From assembly GCA_020226215.1 (NCBI GenBank), contig CM035228.1, positions 66,499,989-66,563,988 of the forward strand: a DNA stretch of 64,000 bases. Reading direction: 5' to 3'. Every line of letters begins with the position of its first letter. Within the stretch, counting starts at the first letter, position 1. A model generated the notes under the pieces. The model ran no database searches, was not told the origin of the DNA, and saw only the letters and a program-made list of their open reading frames with translations. This document shows, piece after piece, positions 1 to 13,133 of the stretch. A program made the translations under genes and the position numbers. The DNA comes from Sindora glabra. Taxonomy: Eukaryota; Streptophyta; Magnoliopsida; Fabales; Fabaceae.

Positions 1-2690
1 GTCCTCAAAAAATAAAAAACTACCATAAAATACCTAATGCTACCTTAGATGAGACAATTTCTAACATAACATAATAACCTGATACGTACATGACCTACTT
101 ACATAGGTTTGGGTTAACATAATGACCTAATTAAGAATTTATATTAAATTTTTTAAAATATTATTTAAAAATTAATTAATAATTAAATTATAAATATGTA
201 TATATAATAAAAATATAAAATCCTTATTTTAATAAAATGATAATAAAAATTCAAAATTATATTTTATTAATAATTAAAAATATTTTTTTATATAAAATAA
301 CAAGTAATTAAATTTATTAAATGATTTCATAATATAAATTTTATTAGTTGTAGTTATTAAATGGGTTGATGGATTGATCTATTTTGATATGTTTAATAAA
401 CAAATTGACTCAAATGATATGAATTGCTTCCAAACCTTGCCTTGGAACTTCTTGTATGATCAACTTTCTAACATAGTGGAGAAGTCTTAGTTTGAGAATA
501 TGTAAAAGAAAATATGCAATGAGACAAGTATAAGGATTGGTGACTAAATACTCTAACACAATTAAGTATATACAATAATTAAAATTTACTAACCAAATTT
601 ACCCTTTTATGATCTTAAACACTTAACCACACACTTCATAACACCATTCTCATTTTTAATAACACTTCATTAAATATTTATCTACACCCATTAATGTTAT
701 CATTGAAACATACATAATTATTAATGCTACAATATTATCATACGATGCTTAAATAATGAAATAATAAAAGTATTTAAATTTTCTTATGACCTTATTCTTC
801 ACAATCCTACCATTATATTTCTCAAATCAACCTTATCCTTCATAACCCATTACTAAGGTTCAGTGTTTGATAATCCATATATCACACCACCATTAACACA
901 TTTCTCATGTTTTATCACATTTTCTTTTGTCATTAAGATCATGTAATTTATTCACTATCATCTCATGCCTCTTTGCATGACTACACATATCAATTCATTT
1001 CATTAACAACCCAACAATTCAATTTATAGCATGCTTTATATATGACACTACAATGCCTCTTCATATGGCCACACATCCTATATTTATTTCTTAATTAAAT
1101 CATAGTAGCTTAATATTAAAGAGCAATAAAACATACTTTGACCTTTTGTATATTACAATAATATAAATTTAACTAAGAGTAATCAATTCATTTAGTTCAT
1201 TAAGAGCTTTAATAATAGTTTTGTTTTTATTTGGCTCATCATCTAAGATTTTTTAAAAAATATCTAAGTTTGGGGCCCTTTTATGGGAAGTTATATAAAA
1301 TATATATGATTTGAAAAATAAAATTTCAGTCTTAGTTAATTTGATATAACTTAGTTTAAACATGATTTTTAATGAATTTTTGAAAGTTTTTAAGTGACTC
1401 TTTAAGAATGTAGAAAATAATAATATTTTGAAAATTTGTCATTTTGAACTAGAACAAAAAAATTTAATTTTTTATTCTTTAGTGTTTTCATTTTTTTTAT
1501 ATTTTATTTTAATTCAAATGGGAAATATTTTCTTATTTACATTTATATCTTAAGTAAATAAAATAAAGACTAAAATATAAATTAAAGACAAATGGAGACA
1601 TTTACCTAAATGGGATAGATAGAAATAAGGGAATAATGTAAGTTAATGAACCTTTTATGTCTCCAAAGAGCGACATTGTCATTGATAGTCGACTATTAGC
1701 ATTCAAAGAGCAATCCTTTGGTTCATTTTGGAGCATAGTTGACTATGACCTAGTTTTTTGTAAATTTTTATTATTCATTTCATCATAAATTCTCTCCTAT
1801 TGCATTCATTACACCACAATTATCAACCAATTCATAAATACATGAATTCTACATCTCATTTATAGCATCCTTATCATCAAACATAATTTTACTGTCGCAA
1901 ATTCACTCATTTTTCATATAACTAATAAAAACCTAAAGCCATACTCAAACTAAACAAAATTTTCCAAATATTTGAAATAGAGTTAAAATATTTACTTACC
2001 TAATATGGAGGATGATTTAGAAGGTTAGATTTGTTACCTTTTAACTCTAATCAACCAAAATCTCAAGAATTCTTTATTAGGGTTCAAATTCCCCTTTTTA
2101 AGCTCAAAACTTAAGCTTCACTCAATTTTAATGGAAATGGAAGGCAAGCATGAGATCAATGGTAGTTTAGATGTTCTTACCTTAATTCTATAAAGAATTG
2201 GAGAAGGATTTACCCCAAATTGCTTGATTAATGAAAAGTTGTGGAGGGGAAAAAGATAGAGAAAGAGAGAGTTAAGAGGAAGTTAAGGTTTTTAGGGAGG
2301 GGAAGAAATAATGAAAATTGGGCTGAAATTGTACTTAATAAAGGAGGGGGCATTTTTACCATTTCATTCTAAATCTTCTTTATACTCACATACTCACCTT
2401 TAATTATTTATAACCTCTAATTCTTTTATTCAAAATATTTGTTCCTCAATTAAATTAAGTTTCCTATTCCAAGCCCACTCAAATAATTTTTTTATCATTT
2501 ACCTAAAAGTTTCATTTAAAGCTTAGTAATTAATTAATTCTTTTTTCCCCATGTTTCATTCACAGTTTCCTTACCAAAATTTATTTATCTCATACAAAAT
2601 TTCTGTTTCAAAAATTTCCTGCTAAAATTAATTATTTCCTCTCACTATATGAAAATTTCAAATTTCTAAAATAATTTAAATCCTAAGGGA
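1..2690. other. AT-rich intergenic sequence, no gene recognised
   Basis: No reading frame of useful length or recognisable domain is present on either strand. The first 420 bases are extremely AT-rich and contain one copy of a dispersed repeat (listed separately). The part from about 2,000 to 2,340 has a purine-rich GAGAGA/GGAGGG character often seen in retrotransposon LTRs and UTRs, but I could not find paired ends, so I do not call an element. Confidence 0.6.
227..415. repeat. Dispersed repeat, copy A (pairs with 57,107-57,305)
   Basis: This stretch aligns by eye in the same orientation with 57,107-57,305, at roughly three quarters identity. Shared landmarks are the TAATAAAA starts, the AAGTAATTAAATTT block and an AATGGGTT...GATTGA/GACTTATTT block near the end. 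Its class is unknown. Confidence 0.55.
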
Positions 2691-3901
2691 GACGTAACAC
2701 AACATCACTCTCATGTATGACCCAATTCTCCTCCCAAACTCGTTTCATTACGATAGCTGCGAAAGTTGCTCCCTAGCGACACATCTCCTTACTTGGCAAT
2801 CGACAAAGGCAATCAACGCCCTGGATGAACGCCACTATTGAGGATTGTACTGCAGTAATGTTAACGCCACGGAACCAAAACAAGGTTAGCCTTTTGATTT
2901 CACATGCTCCCAAAAAATGCAATTCGTTCTCAATTTTAGGCAAACATAATAGACAAAGAAACGACTCAACAATCATCAATTGGCTTAAGCGTTCTCATAT
3001 AAGTAATAATTTATTCCGAAGTCTCTCATTCAATCTTGGTTGAATGCTAAGGTACCATAGTTATGACCACATTGTTTTCTAATTTGAATTTCTTGAATAG
3101 GAAATTAGAGTTTTATAGATTGATTTGACTGAGAAAATTCCCAATGTGTTTAATACCCAAATTAATTTGTCCTTAGAAAATTCCATAACCGGAAGTCTCA
3201 AAATTAAATCAACATTATGTAAGGGAAATAAATTCTCAATAATTGCCTCATCCCAAATTCTAGTATTGGATAATTATAGCTGAGAGACTACTGTATTATC
3301 CACTAATCGAATTCCTTCTTTCAGCGATGGAACAAAACCCATTAAATTTGGTATCCAACAGTCCTCAGTAATTTGAATTGAATTTTTTACCCTACTTATC
3401 ACAACCTCTCTATTCTCAATTACTCCTTTCCAAGCCTACAAAACTAAATAGTGTGGTTTGTACATAATATGACAATTGTGCCAACGCTTCCCTCTCTCAA
3501 ACACTAAACCCAAATGGCTTCAAGGCATGTTAGTTTACTAACATGGCAACATTAATATGATTAAATTGTTTAAAACCAAGTTCTCCCTATTCCCTAGGTA
3601 AACACATAGACTCCAATGATTTTGGGCTGAAATAAGATATTTTAACCTCCCAAACTTGCCACCAAAATCTCCTAGACACCGAATCCAACTTGGCACATAT
3701 CCTCTATGGGATTTTCAAAACAAACATAGTATAAACAAGTATCTATTTTAAAACTAAATTAATCATAATCATTCTACCTATCCAAGTTAGCATCTCTTTC
3801 TTTAAGGCAGATAATTAGACTTAGACCTTATCCACCCAATATTGAAGGTCCGTTAAATTTGATTTACTCAAAAAGAGAGTAATACCTAAATACTTTTCAT
3901 C

Positions 3902-4652
3902 TCACTTTAACAGAGATAATCCCATGAATCTATAAAAGTCAGCTCTCTTAAGTTTTTTAATATTTGCTGAGTAAAATACACCAAAATTAGGTAAATTTAC
4001 CTTCTGACTTAACCATTGCTCATAGAGATGTAGAACCTTCAATAGTTTAGTTGCTTCATAGATAATGGCTTCAAGAAAGATCATTAAGTCATTAGCAAAC
4101 ATTAGATGACTAATTGTTGATTTACTGGATAAAATATTAACTTTGAAAAGTAATTTGGACAGTACTTCTGTACACAAAATGAATAATAAGTAAAAGGATA
4201 ATGGATCCCCCCTATTGCAATCCTTGTTGAGAAAAAAAAATATTGGAGGAGGATTCCCATTCAACAAAACTTGAAAATGGACTAAAGAAATACACTCACC
4301 CACCTCATAAATACAGGACTAAACCAAACAACTCCAATATGCAAACTAGGAATTTCCATTCCACCCTATTATATGCCTTTTGTATATCCAATTTTAATTC
4401 CATCAAGTTATGTTCCCACAAATTATGATTTTCCATAAGTGGTATTTGGCTAACCCATTGTAAGACCTTCTGAAGTTCCTCAATTCTAGTATATGACAAC
4501 AACCAAAAGTGAAGCTTATTCCAACCAGAAAGTGCCCTCCTTGTTGTTTTCATCTTATCTACAAATTTATAAGCCACTGAGCAACGAACTTCCTCCTTCT
4601 TGGCCTCCTTAATAACTTCAACACAAGATTGATCCCTAAACCAAATAAACAT
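3902..4652 (-). pseudogene. LINE reverse transcriptase remnant
   Basis: Two frames (4,652-4,305 and 4,303-3,902) carry non-LTR reverse transcriptase blocks. These are LKLDIQKAYNRVEW (motif A, usually LKLDMSKAYDRVEW), RGDPLSFYLLFILC (motif B) and SHLMFANDLMIF at about 4,115-4,080 (motif C). The catalytic FADD box has become FAND, which removes one catalytic aspartate; GAT to AAT is a single G-to-A change. The two blocks are in different frames. Sequence before motif A resembles the spacer normally found well upstream of RT, consistent with an internal deletion. Confidence 0.8.
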
Positions 4653-4911
4653 AAATCAAAATGGATGAAAACCCATATCTATATCAAATTGAGTATCCAA
4701 CCCAATAGGAGAATAATCTAAAACTGGACTGGTAAAATGGGAAACAAAAACCCTTGAAAAAGGAAAACTTCCAAGCATTATTGCATATACGTCTATTCAA
4801 CCTCTCATATAGCTTGTAAATCCACGCGACTATTATCCTGTGTAAATCTATTTCCTGAGAACTCTATCAATCCCGCCCGTATAATTGAAGAAAGCACTAA
4901 ACTCCACATCA

Positions 4912-5400
4912 TTAGAACTTTCGACCACCTTTCCCCCCACTCCTATTAGCCATTGTTAATAAAGCATTAAAGTCTTCCATCAATACCCATGGTCTGTCCA
5001 TACTCTTTTGGATCTCATATGAAATGTCCCATAAATCATGCCGATTATAATAATAAAGTGAGCCATAAGCAAAAGTTAAGTGCCAAATACCCTCTACTCC
5101 TTCATTTTTAATTAAGCAGTGAAAGATTCGGTTATTGGATGTAAAAACATCTAAATCCAAACCTGGAAACCAGAATAAAGCTAAAACTTCACTTCTTCCA
5201 TATACTAGAACCTCCCTCTACTGAACCATACCAATCGCACAAGCAACCTCTGGATCCTTGACTAAAAAGCCTTGGTTTCAGAGAGAAAAATAAGGTATAG
5301 TAACTGTTGTCTAACCAAAGCCATAGAGGCCTTTACTGTCGGGGCTTAGTTAAGTCCTCCACAGTTCCACGTTATTTCTTTCATGCCGATAGTGGAGGCA
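4912..5400 (-). pseudogene. LINE endonuclease domain remnant
   Basis: Around 5,390-5,260 the minus strand reads W-N-C-G-G-L-S-N-S-T-T-V-K-A, then IFLSETK. This matches the start of plant LINE endonucleases (WNxRGLGNPxTV...FLSETK). Further on, 5,160-4,912 includes PWVLMEDFNALL followed by RSGGKGG, equivalent to the conserved GDFN motif and the downstream SGG. Several frameshifts and stops separate the blocks. The family nicks target DNA to prime reverse transcription, but this copy is dead. Confidence 0.75.
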
Positions 5401-5683
5401 TGTTTTGGCCAACCTCCTCAGCCTCAGAAGTACTATCAGTAACTGCTATATTCAATCTAGCCACGTTCTTCTTCAACTTTGAAATATTGACTCTCCTTTT
5501 CATTGAGTGATAGTATTTCCCATATAGAACTCCCTAATGACAGTACAAAACTCTCAACAAGCTTAGACTTCTGTAGTACCCTGTCATCAGCCCCCACTTT
5601 TTCATTGCATCTCTTTATACCACTCCCTCTACCATAATATAGTCATCTGTAACTGTCCTTGTTTGTGCCCTGCATCCTAAGCT

Positions 5684-6300
5684 TTATCTTGTCCTCCCCG
5701 TATTAGCACTTGAATTAGTGTGATCAACATCTACAGGATCCATCACTGTCTTAGAATCACGAGCAAGAGTAACCTTAGAACTACTATCCGCTCTAATCCT
5801 TTGAGTGTCTGACTTCAACCTAGAGAAAATATTCCTCACAGGGAGCCCAACCTGTTGAATACTCCTGAGCTTCTCTATCGTTCTCCCCAGTATACCTCTC
5901 ATATTTTGGACCTGTAAATTCCTCAAACTTCTATCCACAACTGCTAATCCTAAGGACTCAGTATCTTGGTCCTTAATCGCTAAACTGCCCAGACCATGAT
6001 CCTCCTTTTTTACCTCCATGCTGGCTGACAATTGTATGGAACCCTCTACCTGCAACCAACAGCACCTTTAACGGTTTAGCATGTTGAACACAAACCCATT
6101 GACCATATCTTTTTCCTTTGATCATCACTCCCATAGTACTCCTTACAGTTACTGTAATCCCTCTGATCATGGCCCAATACCTACAACCATAATACAAATT
6201 TTGGATTTTCTTAAACCTGAATGAAGCGTAAGACTTAGTTTCCCTTGGTTCAGGAATCTGACAACCTAATGGCAAAAGCTGCCTGATGTTGATCTAACCT
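5684..6300 (-). pseudogene. LINE ORF1 remnant (gag-like, zinc-knuckle region)
   Basis: Two overlapping minus-strand frames (6,275-5,973 and 6,055-5,684) cover this part. The first contains a run resembling the zinc-knuckle neighbourhood of plant LINE ORF1 proteins: an F-x-K-I-Q-N-L-Y-Y-G-C start, where intact relatives read FCYxCG, and a later YGQWV block like the conserved YGxWL. The cysteine/histidine set is not intact. The change of frame inside a conserved block indicates a frameshift. In intact elements this protein binds the LINE RNA. This copy cannot be functional. Confidence 0.6.
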
Positions 6301-8458
6301 CGCAATTGCATAAAAGACCTCAGCAAACACCTATCCAAAACTGGTATCTCTATGTGTTCAATTTTCCCTAACTCAGCACTTTTGCGCTTTGCATTTCTCT
6401 TATCCATAAATTCAATTGATAGTGGCACCCATACCAAGGAATAATCAAAACTTACCTCTTTCAAACATATAGAAGAATTCTGTTGCTGTAAGTTGAGAAG
6501 TTGTCTCCTAATATTCTGGGGACCCTATCCCACATCCATTGCATATACTCTTCAATCTAAAATGTAAGTATGTAAACATTTGGTCCTCCTTCTTCTACCA
6601 TCAGGTATGGCACCTTATCCCAAATTTTCCCGAAAATGGCTTTAACAATGGCCTTGTTAAGCACCCTTGCACAAATAACTCGACCAACCAGCATTCTAGA
6701 ATTATGCAATACATTATGATTTGACTAAAACTCTAACATGTCTTAATCTATTGCAGGTAAACTTAAATTTTCGCTAGGAGAATATATTAGTAAACAACAA
6801 CCCTGATTACAACTCACCAATTGAGCAAAACAAGATGGTAAAATCCCACTAAGCAAGCAGATTAGGAGACAAACAAACTATACAAACTTCATAGAAGCAG
6901 ATGAACAAATAGCATCAACTGATTAGAAGTAGACGAAGGGAAGCTTTCCGAAACAGAGAAGGAGTTTGTTAAGGATACCCCTCCAGGTCAACTGATTAAG
7001 TTTGCGAAGAACCAGCTATTAACTTCTTAGTTATATATACCGAGTATTTATCATGTTTAGTAATGAATTGATTATAATTTTAGAATATGAATTATATCTG
7101 AGATAAATTTTTTAAAAGAAATTATAATACTTACAATTTGGTATGCATTATAATTTAAATTTATACATAAATTAAAATAATATAAAATTATTTTTTTATT
7201 TTGTAATTATATGTTTTGGTGCCTCGCCTTCCATAATTATTTGTGGTACATCCAGTGGAGAAATAATCCTTTCATATTATTTATATATTCGGCACATCAA
7301 AATAATTTGTGAATAGTTAATGGTAATAATTTTTATTATAAAAATAATAAATATTTATTCAATTTTAATATAAATTAAATATTTTATCAAATAATTTAAA
7401 GTAGACATAAATCATCATATTTTATATATTGTTATCAAAATTATAAATAATAAAAAATTTTATTGAAAATTTTAGTTCACTTATTTTATTTTATATAAAA
7501 TAATATTTTATAATTAATATAAAATATTTTATTTAAGATTTTCTTATTAAAATTATAGTTATCAGGATATTTTAATAATAATATATATTAAAAAACTAAC
7601 GTCATTTTATTATTCATTTATAAAAAATAAAGTTCAAAATGTATAAAAATGTAAAAAACAAATGAGTATAAAACATTAATTCTAATAATGCCTTTGTTCA
7701 AATAAATGAATTTTTTATCCTATTTCATGTCACCAGTTCGTTGACAATTTTTTTAGTAGAAGTGAAGGCCGAAGAATGCACCGCACGAGAAATTCCAAGT
7801 TACCCTCGGAGTGTGCCTTATTCAAGAAGAGAGAAATACAGCCCGCTCCATTTTTTCTCTCTATCTTTCATTCTCGGAATAAGATATTGTGCTTTACTCT
7901 TAGAGTAGGGAGTGTCTAAAATGCACCATTGAAATAATAGCGTAGCGCTGCAACACCTCATCAACGGTGCACGTTTCATCATGTTGTGGCATTCACTGTC
8001 TTTTAGCATATGCTGACTAAAATTACAAAAATTACAGAATCACCTCCAATATCTCTTAATTTTGAAAAGTGTGCTCAGCTAAAATATTGGGTTGGGTTAG
8101 GTATATTGCTTTAGCACAAATCATTGCTCAAATGAGTATCGCATCATGTAATGCAAGTGGAAAGAGGAGGAATAGATTGTTGCTGGTTGACAATAGCAAC
8201 GGATGGTGAAAATCAATGAATGATAGCAAAAAACATTGACGAGTTGAGGGCAAATGATGCATTTTATATAGGACAAATGGTCTTCACGTAGACGAAGGTT
8301 AACACTGCAATATGCTATACAAACCTCTGTCGGCTTCTCCTGAAGTACAAAATCTCAAACTTTCACTAAATTCAAACCTAATTTAGTTCGCCTATAACAA
8401 AGGTCCATTAACTAAAAATTTCCCTTTCGGCCATTGCTTCCATTTTATCTCCTTCTTC

Positions 8459-8481
8459 CCCCTCCTCCTCCTCCTCCTCCT
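8459..8481. repeat. (CCT)n microsatellite
   Basis: A run of about seven CCT/TCC units, in an otherwise AT-rich stretch. Confidence 0.9.
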
Positions 8482-8701
8482 TCGCCACAACGCCATCCAT
8501 CAGTCGAAACCCTTTATTGCTCTTTGGTCAGCTTACTTCACAAGCTTTTAATTTGACTAAGTTAGAAACGTATTAAGTTCAAAATCTTAATTTAAATTAA
8601 TTATTTTGCTGAGGGATATTATGTAATTTTTTTTCCTCTATTCTTGATTCGATTTCTCAAAATCCGAAATGAAATCCTATCCACACATTTCCTGAAGCAT
8701 G

Positions 8702-8728
8702 GATGCACCACTTTGTCAGTGGTGCATC
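8702..8728. repeat. Short perfect hairpin
   Basis: Two perfect 10-bp arms (GATGCACCAC and GTGGTGCATC) are separated by a 7-bp loop. No associated gene or poly-T tract gives it a function. Confidence 0.6.
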
Positions 8729-9379
8729 TTAGATTTTCGCGTTAGAGTAATATAGAATTTCTCGCATCGCACGTTGCTTATTGTCCAGCTCCGTAACATG
8801 AGAGTGGTTAGGGGCGAGCAAAAATTCAATTTCCGTAATTACCTTCATCTTTTTCACCAGAGCAAATCGCAACGACAATCGAATTTGCGTATCCTTTTCT
8901 AGGTGGACAGCCAAAAATTTATAGTGTGGTCCTTGTCTTATCTCCATTCACGCTTCTCCTCCATTGTTGATTCTACTGCTTCAGAAGAAGGTGAATTATT
9001 TAATTTTCAACTTTAATTATCAATGCTAGGTCCACAAGTTAGATAATGTTTTGTCTTTGTTTTCTTTGTTTTGAACTGGAGTTTTCACTTCGAAAACCAA
9101 ATTTTTATATGTAGGTTTTTTTTTTTTTCATTTGGTATTGCATATATACTAGATTTTAACCCAAAAAAGAAAAAAAAATTGTCATTGTCCTTGTTGACAA
9201 TCTTTTTAATCTTCTCTTTCTGGAACTCTCTCAAAAAAATAGATAAGTTTAGCTTCTATTCAGGTAAAATCAGTTTATGAGTTCTTTTATTTCTTGCGTA
9301 AAATCCTGGATAGTTAGTGTTTTGGTATTAAATAGGAAGAAATTCTTACTCCGATGGATGTACAACTTATGTGGTGCCC

Positions 9380-9472
9380 ACTATTAATAGGAATTGAGAT
9401 AAACGTATGATGAAGTCATTGAAAAATTAATTATTAAAAAATTCTTACGTTTATCTCAATTTTTATTGATAA
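9380..9472. repeat. Inverted repeat, possible small MITE remnant
   Basis: An AATTGAGATAAACGTA arm at about 9,391-9,406 has a perfect complement at about 9,446-9,461. Weaker pairing extends each arm to about 28 bp. The loop is AT-rich. No target duplication could be fixed. Confidence 0.5.
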
Positions 9473-10122
9473 TAAGTATATAAATAGTGTGGTCATTTAT
9501 TAATTAAAAATCTCCGGTTGAATAGGATACAAAATTTCCTAAATGTGTGCTTCTTATGCTCACAAAGCTTTGATGCTTACTCCTAGATGATACACCAAAT
9601 CAATATATTTAAAACCCAAATTAGAAGTTTTGATCTCTGATATAGCATCAATTCATGATGTGGGAATTAATGAGTTTGAAGGTCCTAATCACAAATTTGT
9701 GGTTCGTAAGTCAACACAAGCTTGGTCTGAATCCGTGTTAACCTGCTCTGTTCTGTATATGTTACAGGTGGCACAAACAGGAGCCATCTCCATATTGTGC
9801 AATTTTATTGTTGAAGGTATGTACTTCCACTTTACATTTTGAATCTATTAATTTATTCACTAAAATTCTATTGATTGTTGTATTTTTTCCATTTTGATCA
9901 ATGCATACTTCTAGTAATTTGACTTTGGTTAATTTCTAATTACATATAAGATTGTTAATTTACCTTTATAATTGTTGTAATCTATTTCTTCATGGAATGT
10001 CCATTGACAAGTGAAATTATGTTTTAGTTGGAATTGTCATTACTTAATTGAATATATTTAAGCCTAGTTTGATTTATTCTTTCAAAATGTGATAATCTCA
10101 TAAGAATGTTTTAAGCACCGCA

Positions 10123-10202
10123 CATGTTGCCTTTTATGTATTTTTTTATTGACCCATTCATATGTTGCCTTTTATGTATTTTTTTTTTATTGACCCATTC
10201 AT
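10123..10202. repeat. Tandem duplication, about 40 bp x 2
   Basis: The segment ATGTTGCCTTTTATG, then a T-run, then ATTGACCCATTCAT occurs twice in a row. The copies differ mainly in T-run length. Confidence 0.85.
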
Positions 10203-10239
10203 CTATAAATGTCAAATTTTTAGTAGTTTTATGGTGCAA

Positions 10240-11650
10240 CTAGTTAGAAAGTGATAATGGAAGATACATATGAAGAGGAGGATTTAAAACAATTGATTGA
10301 GTTCTAAGTCACAAATGGAGGATACAAGCAAGTGATGAAAGATTGGGAAAGACATTGCTGGATGTGTGTGTGATTCAACTTGTATGTCATATTGTGCATG
10401 CAATGCATTTGTTGCAATTGCAAACAAATATTGTTCATGAGCTAATTGATGATGAAATTTCTAGAAAAGTTTACATGCAATAACAATTGATGGAAAACCT
10501 TCTAAAAACTACCAAATGCCAAGATGTGATAAGCATGAATCCCTATGCATTTCTTCATCTATATAAGAAATTAAATTAAGGGGTAAGGTAAAAGACACTA
10601 TACATATGATTGAAGAGCAAGTGGTTAACTTTTACACATGTTAGCAATTAGCACACAATGAGAAAAATAAACCGATCCCTTTTCCCTTTCACTAATCGAG
10701 ATAGACAATAAGCCGTTATAGGCTCTTATTTCACTTGAACATTAGTTCCTTGTCCAACCTTTTGACTCAAAAATTATCTACAAATATTCTATGATAGTAG
10801 ATTCTATCATTATTTTAAAGTAATATTAATATTCATTCATGCTTGAATAATTTATCTTATTAATAATTTATTTCTAAGTGTATATAATTATATATTAAGA
10901 CATTAATACACAAGATTGCATTGAAGTTATAGATGGAATAAATACGCATGTAAAAATTCCAATAAAAGATGCCCTTCAATTCAAAGGTAGAAAAAAGTAT
11001 CCCATTCAAAATGTATTTGCTGCATATTCTTTTAATATGAGAATTACTTGTATATTAGTTAGTTCGAAAGGAACTACCTCTGATTCTAGAATTCTTAAAG
11101 ATGCATTAATTGGTATAGGTATAAATTTAAAATTCCTAGAAGTGTGCCAAATTGTTAATTTTAATATTTACACCAAATATTGGCATAAAGTCTCCCATCG
11201 TAATTATGTTATATGACATATTTTCATCATTTTTTTTTTAAATCCTTTTAGGAAAATTCCATATGGGGGCATGCAAGATTTCCATTGAAAGGTGGGCTAT
11301 TTATGCTATATGAAGGTGTACATTATCTCTTGAAGGAATATTCTAACCATAATCCATAAAATTTTAAAGAAATATTTAATTGTTAGCATGCCTTCTTATG
11401 AATTGCCGTTGAAGGAATATTTGGGGTTATTCAAAAGAGATTTCCTATAATTTGAGAGAGCATTTGGAGTAATTTGAAAGAGATTTCCTGTAATTATTAG
11501 TGACCCGGAACCATTATATCCCTTGCATACCATGACTAGCATTGTTTTAACTTGTTGAATATATCTATCATGCATTGCGTGAAGTTTATTTTGGCAATCA
11601 GCACTACCTCTAATTGCAAAGCCTGAGTGAGGCCATGATGTATAGGTATT
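10240..11650 (+). pseudogene. PIF/Harbinger transposase remnant (HARBI1-like nuclease)
   Basis: Translating through several frames gives the hallmark blocks of plant PIF/Harbinger transposases in order. About 10,540-10,640 resembles the N-terminal region (NPYAFLHLY..., then an EEQVV block). About 10,920-11,150 gives DGINTHV, FKGRKKYPIQNVFAA, FNMRITCI and TSDSRIL, equivalent to the catalytic DGTHV, YRGRKGxxxQNVLAACDFDM and SDSRVL blocks. About 11,265-11,450 gives an EGVHYLLKEYS block and an IFGVIQKRFPI block, equivalent to the usual YHLKEW and ERxFGVLKxRFxIL. Stops and frameshifts are frequent, so it is inactive. Terminal inverted repeats were not found. A Tourist-like MITE of the same superfamily lies at 61.4 kb. 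Confidence 0.85.
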
Positions 11651-11839
11651 AATGCATGAATTTAGGAGAAGTTTAAGCTTTTCATTTCTATATTAATAAA
11701 AATTGTCATAATAAATAATATTTAGATCTTTATCAATCATGAGCAAAAGAATAGTTTATATCTAAAAATAATACCAAAGTAATTATAAACTAAATCATAT
11801 TATATTGAAATAAGAAAACATAATTTTAAAAAGTAAATA

Positions 11840-12226
11840 TAGGTGTGTTTGGATATATTTTTATTTTGGTGTTTTTAAAAATTATTCTCAAAAATCATTT
11901 TTAAAAAGTAAACAATTTTTTTAAAAAAAATTTCTTATTCTTAAAAGATGTATTTGAATTGAATGAAAACTAAGATTAAAAAGTGGTTAATATTGTAAAT
12001 AAAGAGGTATTTTATTTAATTATAAAATTAACATTCAAAATAAGAAAACAAGTTTAAAAAACAATAATAAATTTTTTTTTTCTTATTCTTAAGTTACACA
12101 TTTACAAAAGAGTTTTTTAAAAAATAAATTCTGAACACAGGTTATCAAATAAATTCTTTTATTTTTAATTTTTACAAATAAAAAAACAAAAACCTATTTT
12201 TAAAAATAGAAAACAAACAAACCCTA
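11840..12226. mobile_element. MITE-like element with short TIR-like ends
   Basis: The left end begins TAGGTGTGTTTGG. The right end, read on the opposite strand, begins TAGGGTTTGTTTG. The interior is AT-rich, non-coding and full of T/A homopolymers, as in hAT-type MITEs. I could not verify an 8-bp target duplication, so the class is uncertain. Confidence 0.45.
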
Positions 12227-12743
12227 TATCTACTCAAATAATAAAGTCATTTTAAATAATGATAAAAATGAATGTATTTAATTGTATATTTGACTTTGAC
12301 ATTAAATTGCACTTTATTCATTTGTTGTTTTGTTACTCAACTCAACTTGCTTATAAATTTTTCAGCACAAAAATACAGAATTACTTTCAACATTTGTAAT
12401 TTTGTTTTTCTTCACTTAACTCACCTGTGAATATTTCAACATAAAAATATAAAACAGTTCTGTTTTTTTTTTAAAAAAAAAGAAAACTGTTTTTAAAAAC
12501 AAAGACCTAAACAGACCCTATATCTACTCAAATAAGTCATTTTAAATAATGATAAAAATGAATGTATTTAATTGTATATTTAATTTTGACATTGAATTGC
12601 GCTTTATTCATTCGCTGTTCCGTTACTCAACTCAACTCGCTTATAAAATTTTCAGCACAAAAATACAGAATTACTTTCAACATTTGTAATTTTGCTTTTC
12701 TTCACTTAACTCACCTGTGAATACTTCAACATAAAAATATAAA
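12221..12743. repeat. Direct duplication, about 230 bp x 2, with a 60-bp spacer
   Basis: Positions 12,221-12,454 and 12,515-12,743 are near-identical. Both run from ACCCTATATCTACTC to AACATAAAAATATAAAA. The spacer is a poly-T/poly-A hairpin ending in another ACAGACCCTA. The second copy looks like a segmental duplication that includes the right end of the adjoining MITE-like sequence. Confidence 0.85.
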
Positions 12744-13120
12744 ATTACTTTCAGCAAAGGGAATGCAGAATTGCTTTAATTAAAGGCCAAGGCTTTTTCT
12801 TCTGCACTTGGGTTTTGAATTGAAAATGGCTATCTCGTATAATTACTTTGAGAAATGGAATTGGATTTTTTTTAGGTAATTTATTTCCAAAGTTAGGTTT
12901 AAAATTCGATTTAACTTTCCAGGAATTAAGGACAAAGGAGATGTACACATGCTATTGTTAAATCTTGAACAGAAAAGTTTACTTGGGTAAAATATTGACA
13001 ATGAAAAATACACGGGTGAATTTTCACATTTAAAATCACATAGATTCAATGAAAAATAACTAATCCAGTAAGTGAGCAAAGTGTAACTCTCATAACTTCA
13101 ATAAATACAGTGATAATTAA

Positions 13121-13133
13121 GGGGGGGGGGGGG
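13121..13133. repeat. G13 homopolymer
   Basis: Thirteen consecutive G residues lie in AT-rich DNA downstream of the SNF2 gene. The true length may be uncertain for sequencing reasons. Confidence 0.8.

Larger units (their letters stand above)
2700..6560 (-). mobile_element. Degenerate L1-type LINE (non-LTR retrotransposon)
   Basis: Read on the minus strand, the order is that of a plant L1-like LINE. A nucleic-acid-binding ORF1 (about 6,300-5,680) comes first, then an endonuclease/exonuclease/phosphatase domain (about 5,400-4,900), a reverse transcriptase (about 4,650-3,900) and a decayed C-terminal region (about 3,900-2,750). All parts carry stops and frameshifts. The segment between endonuclease and RT is shorter than usual, which suggests an internal deletion. 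No poly(A) tail or target duplication could be fixed, so both boundaries are approximate. Confidence 0.8.
6561..10120. other. Intergenic stretch with small repeats, no gene recognised
   Basis: I found no domain or convincing gene structure. The piece from 9,630 to 9,842 has an open frame with acceptor-like and donor-like sites around 9,767 and 9,816, but its product matches nothing I know. Short hairpins and a CCT microsatellite are listed separately. Confidence 0.5.
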
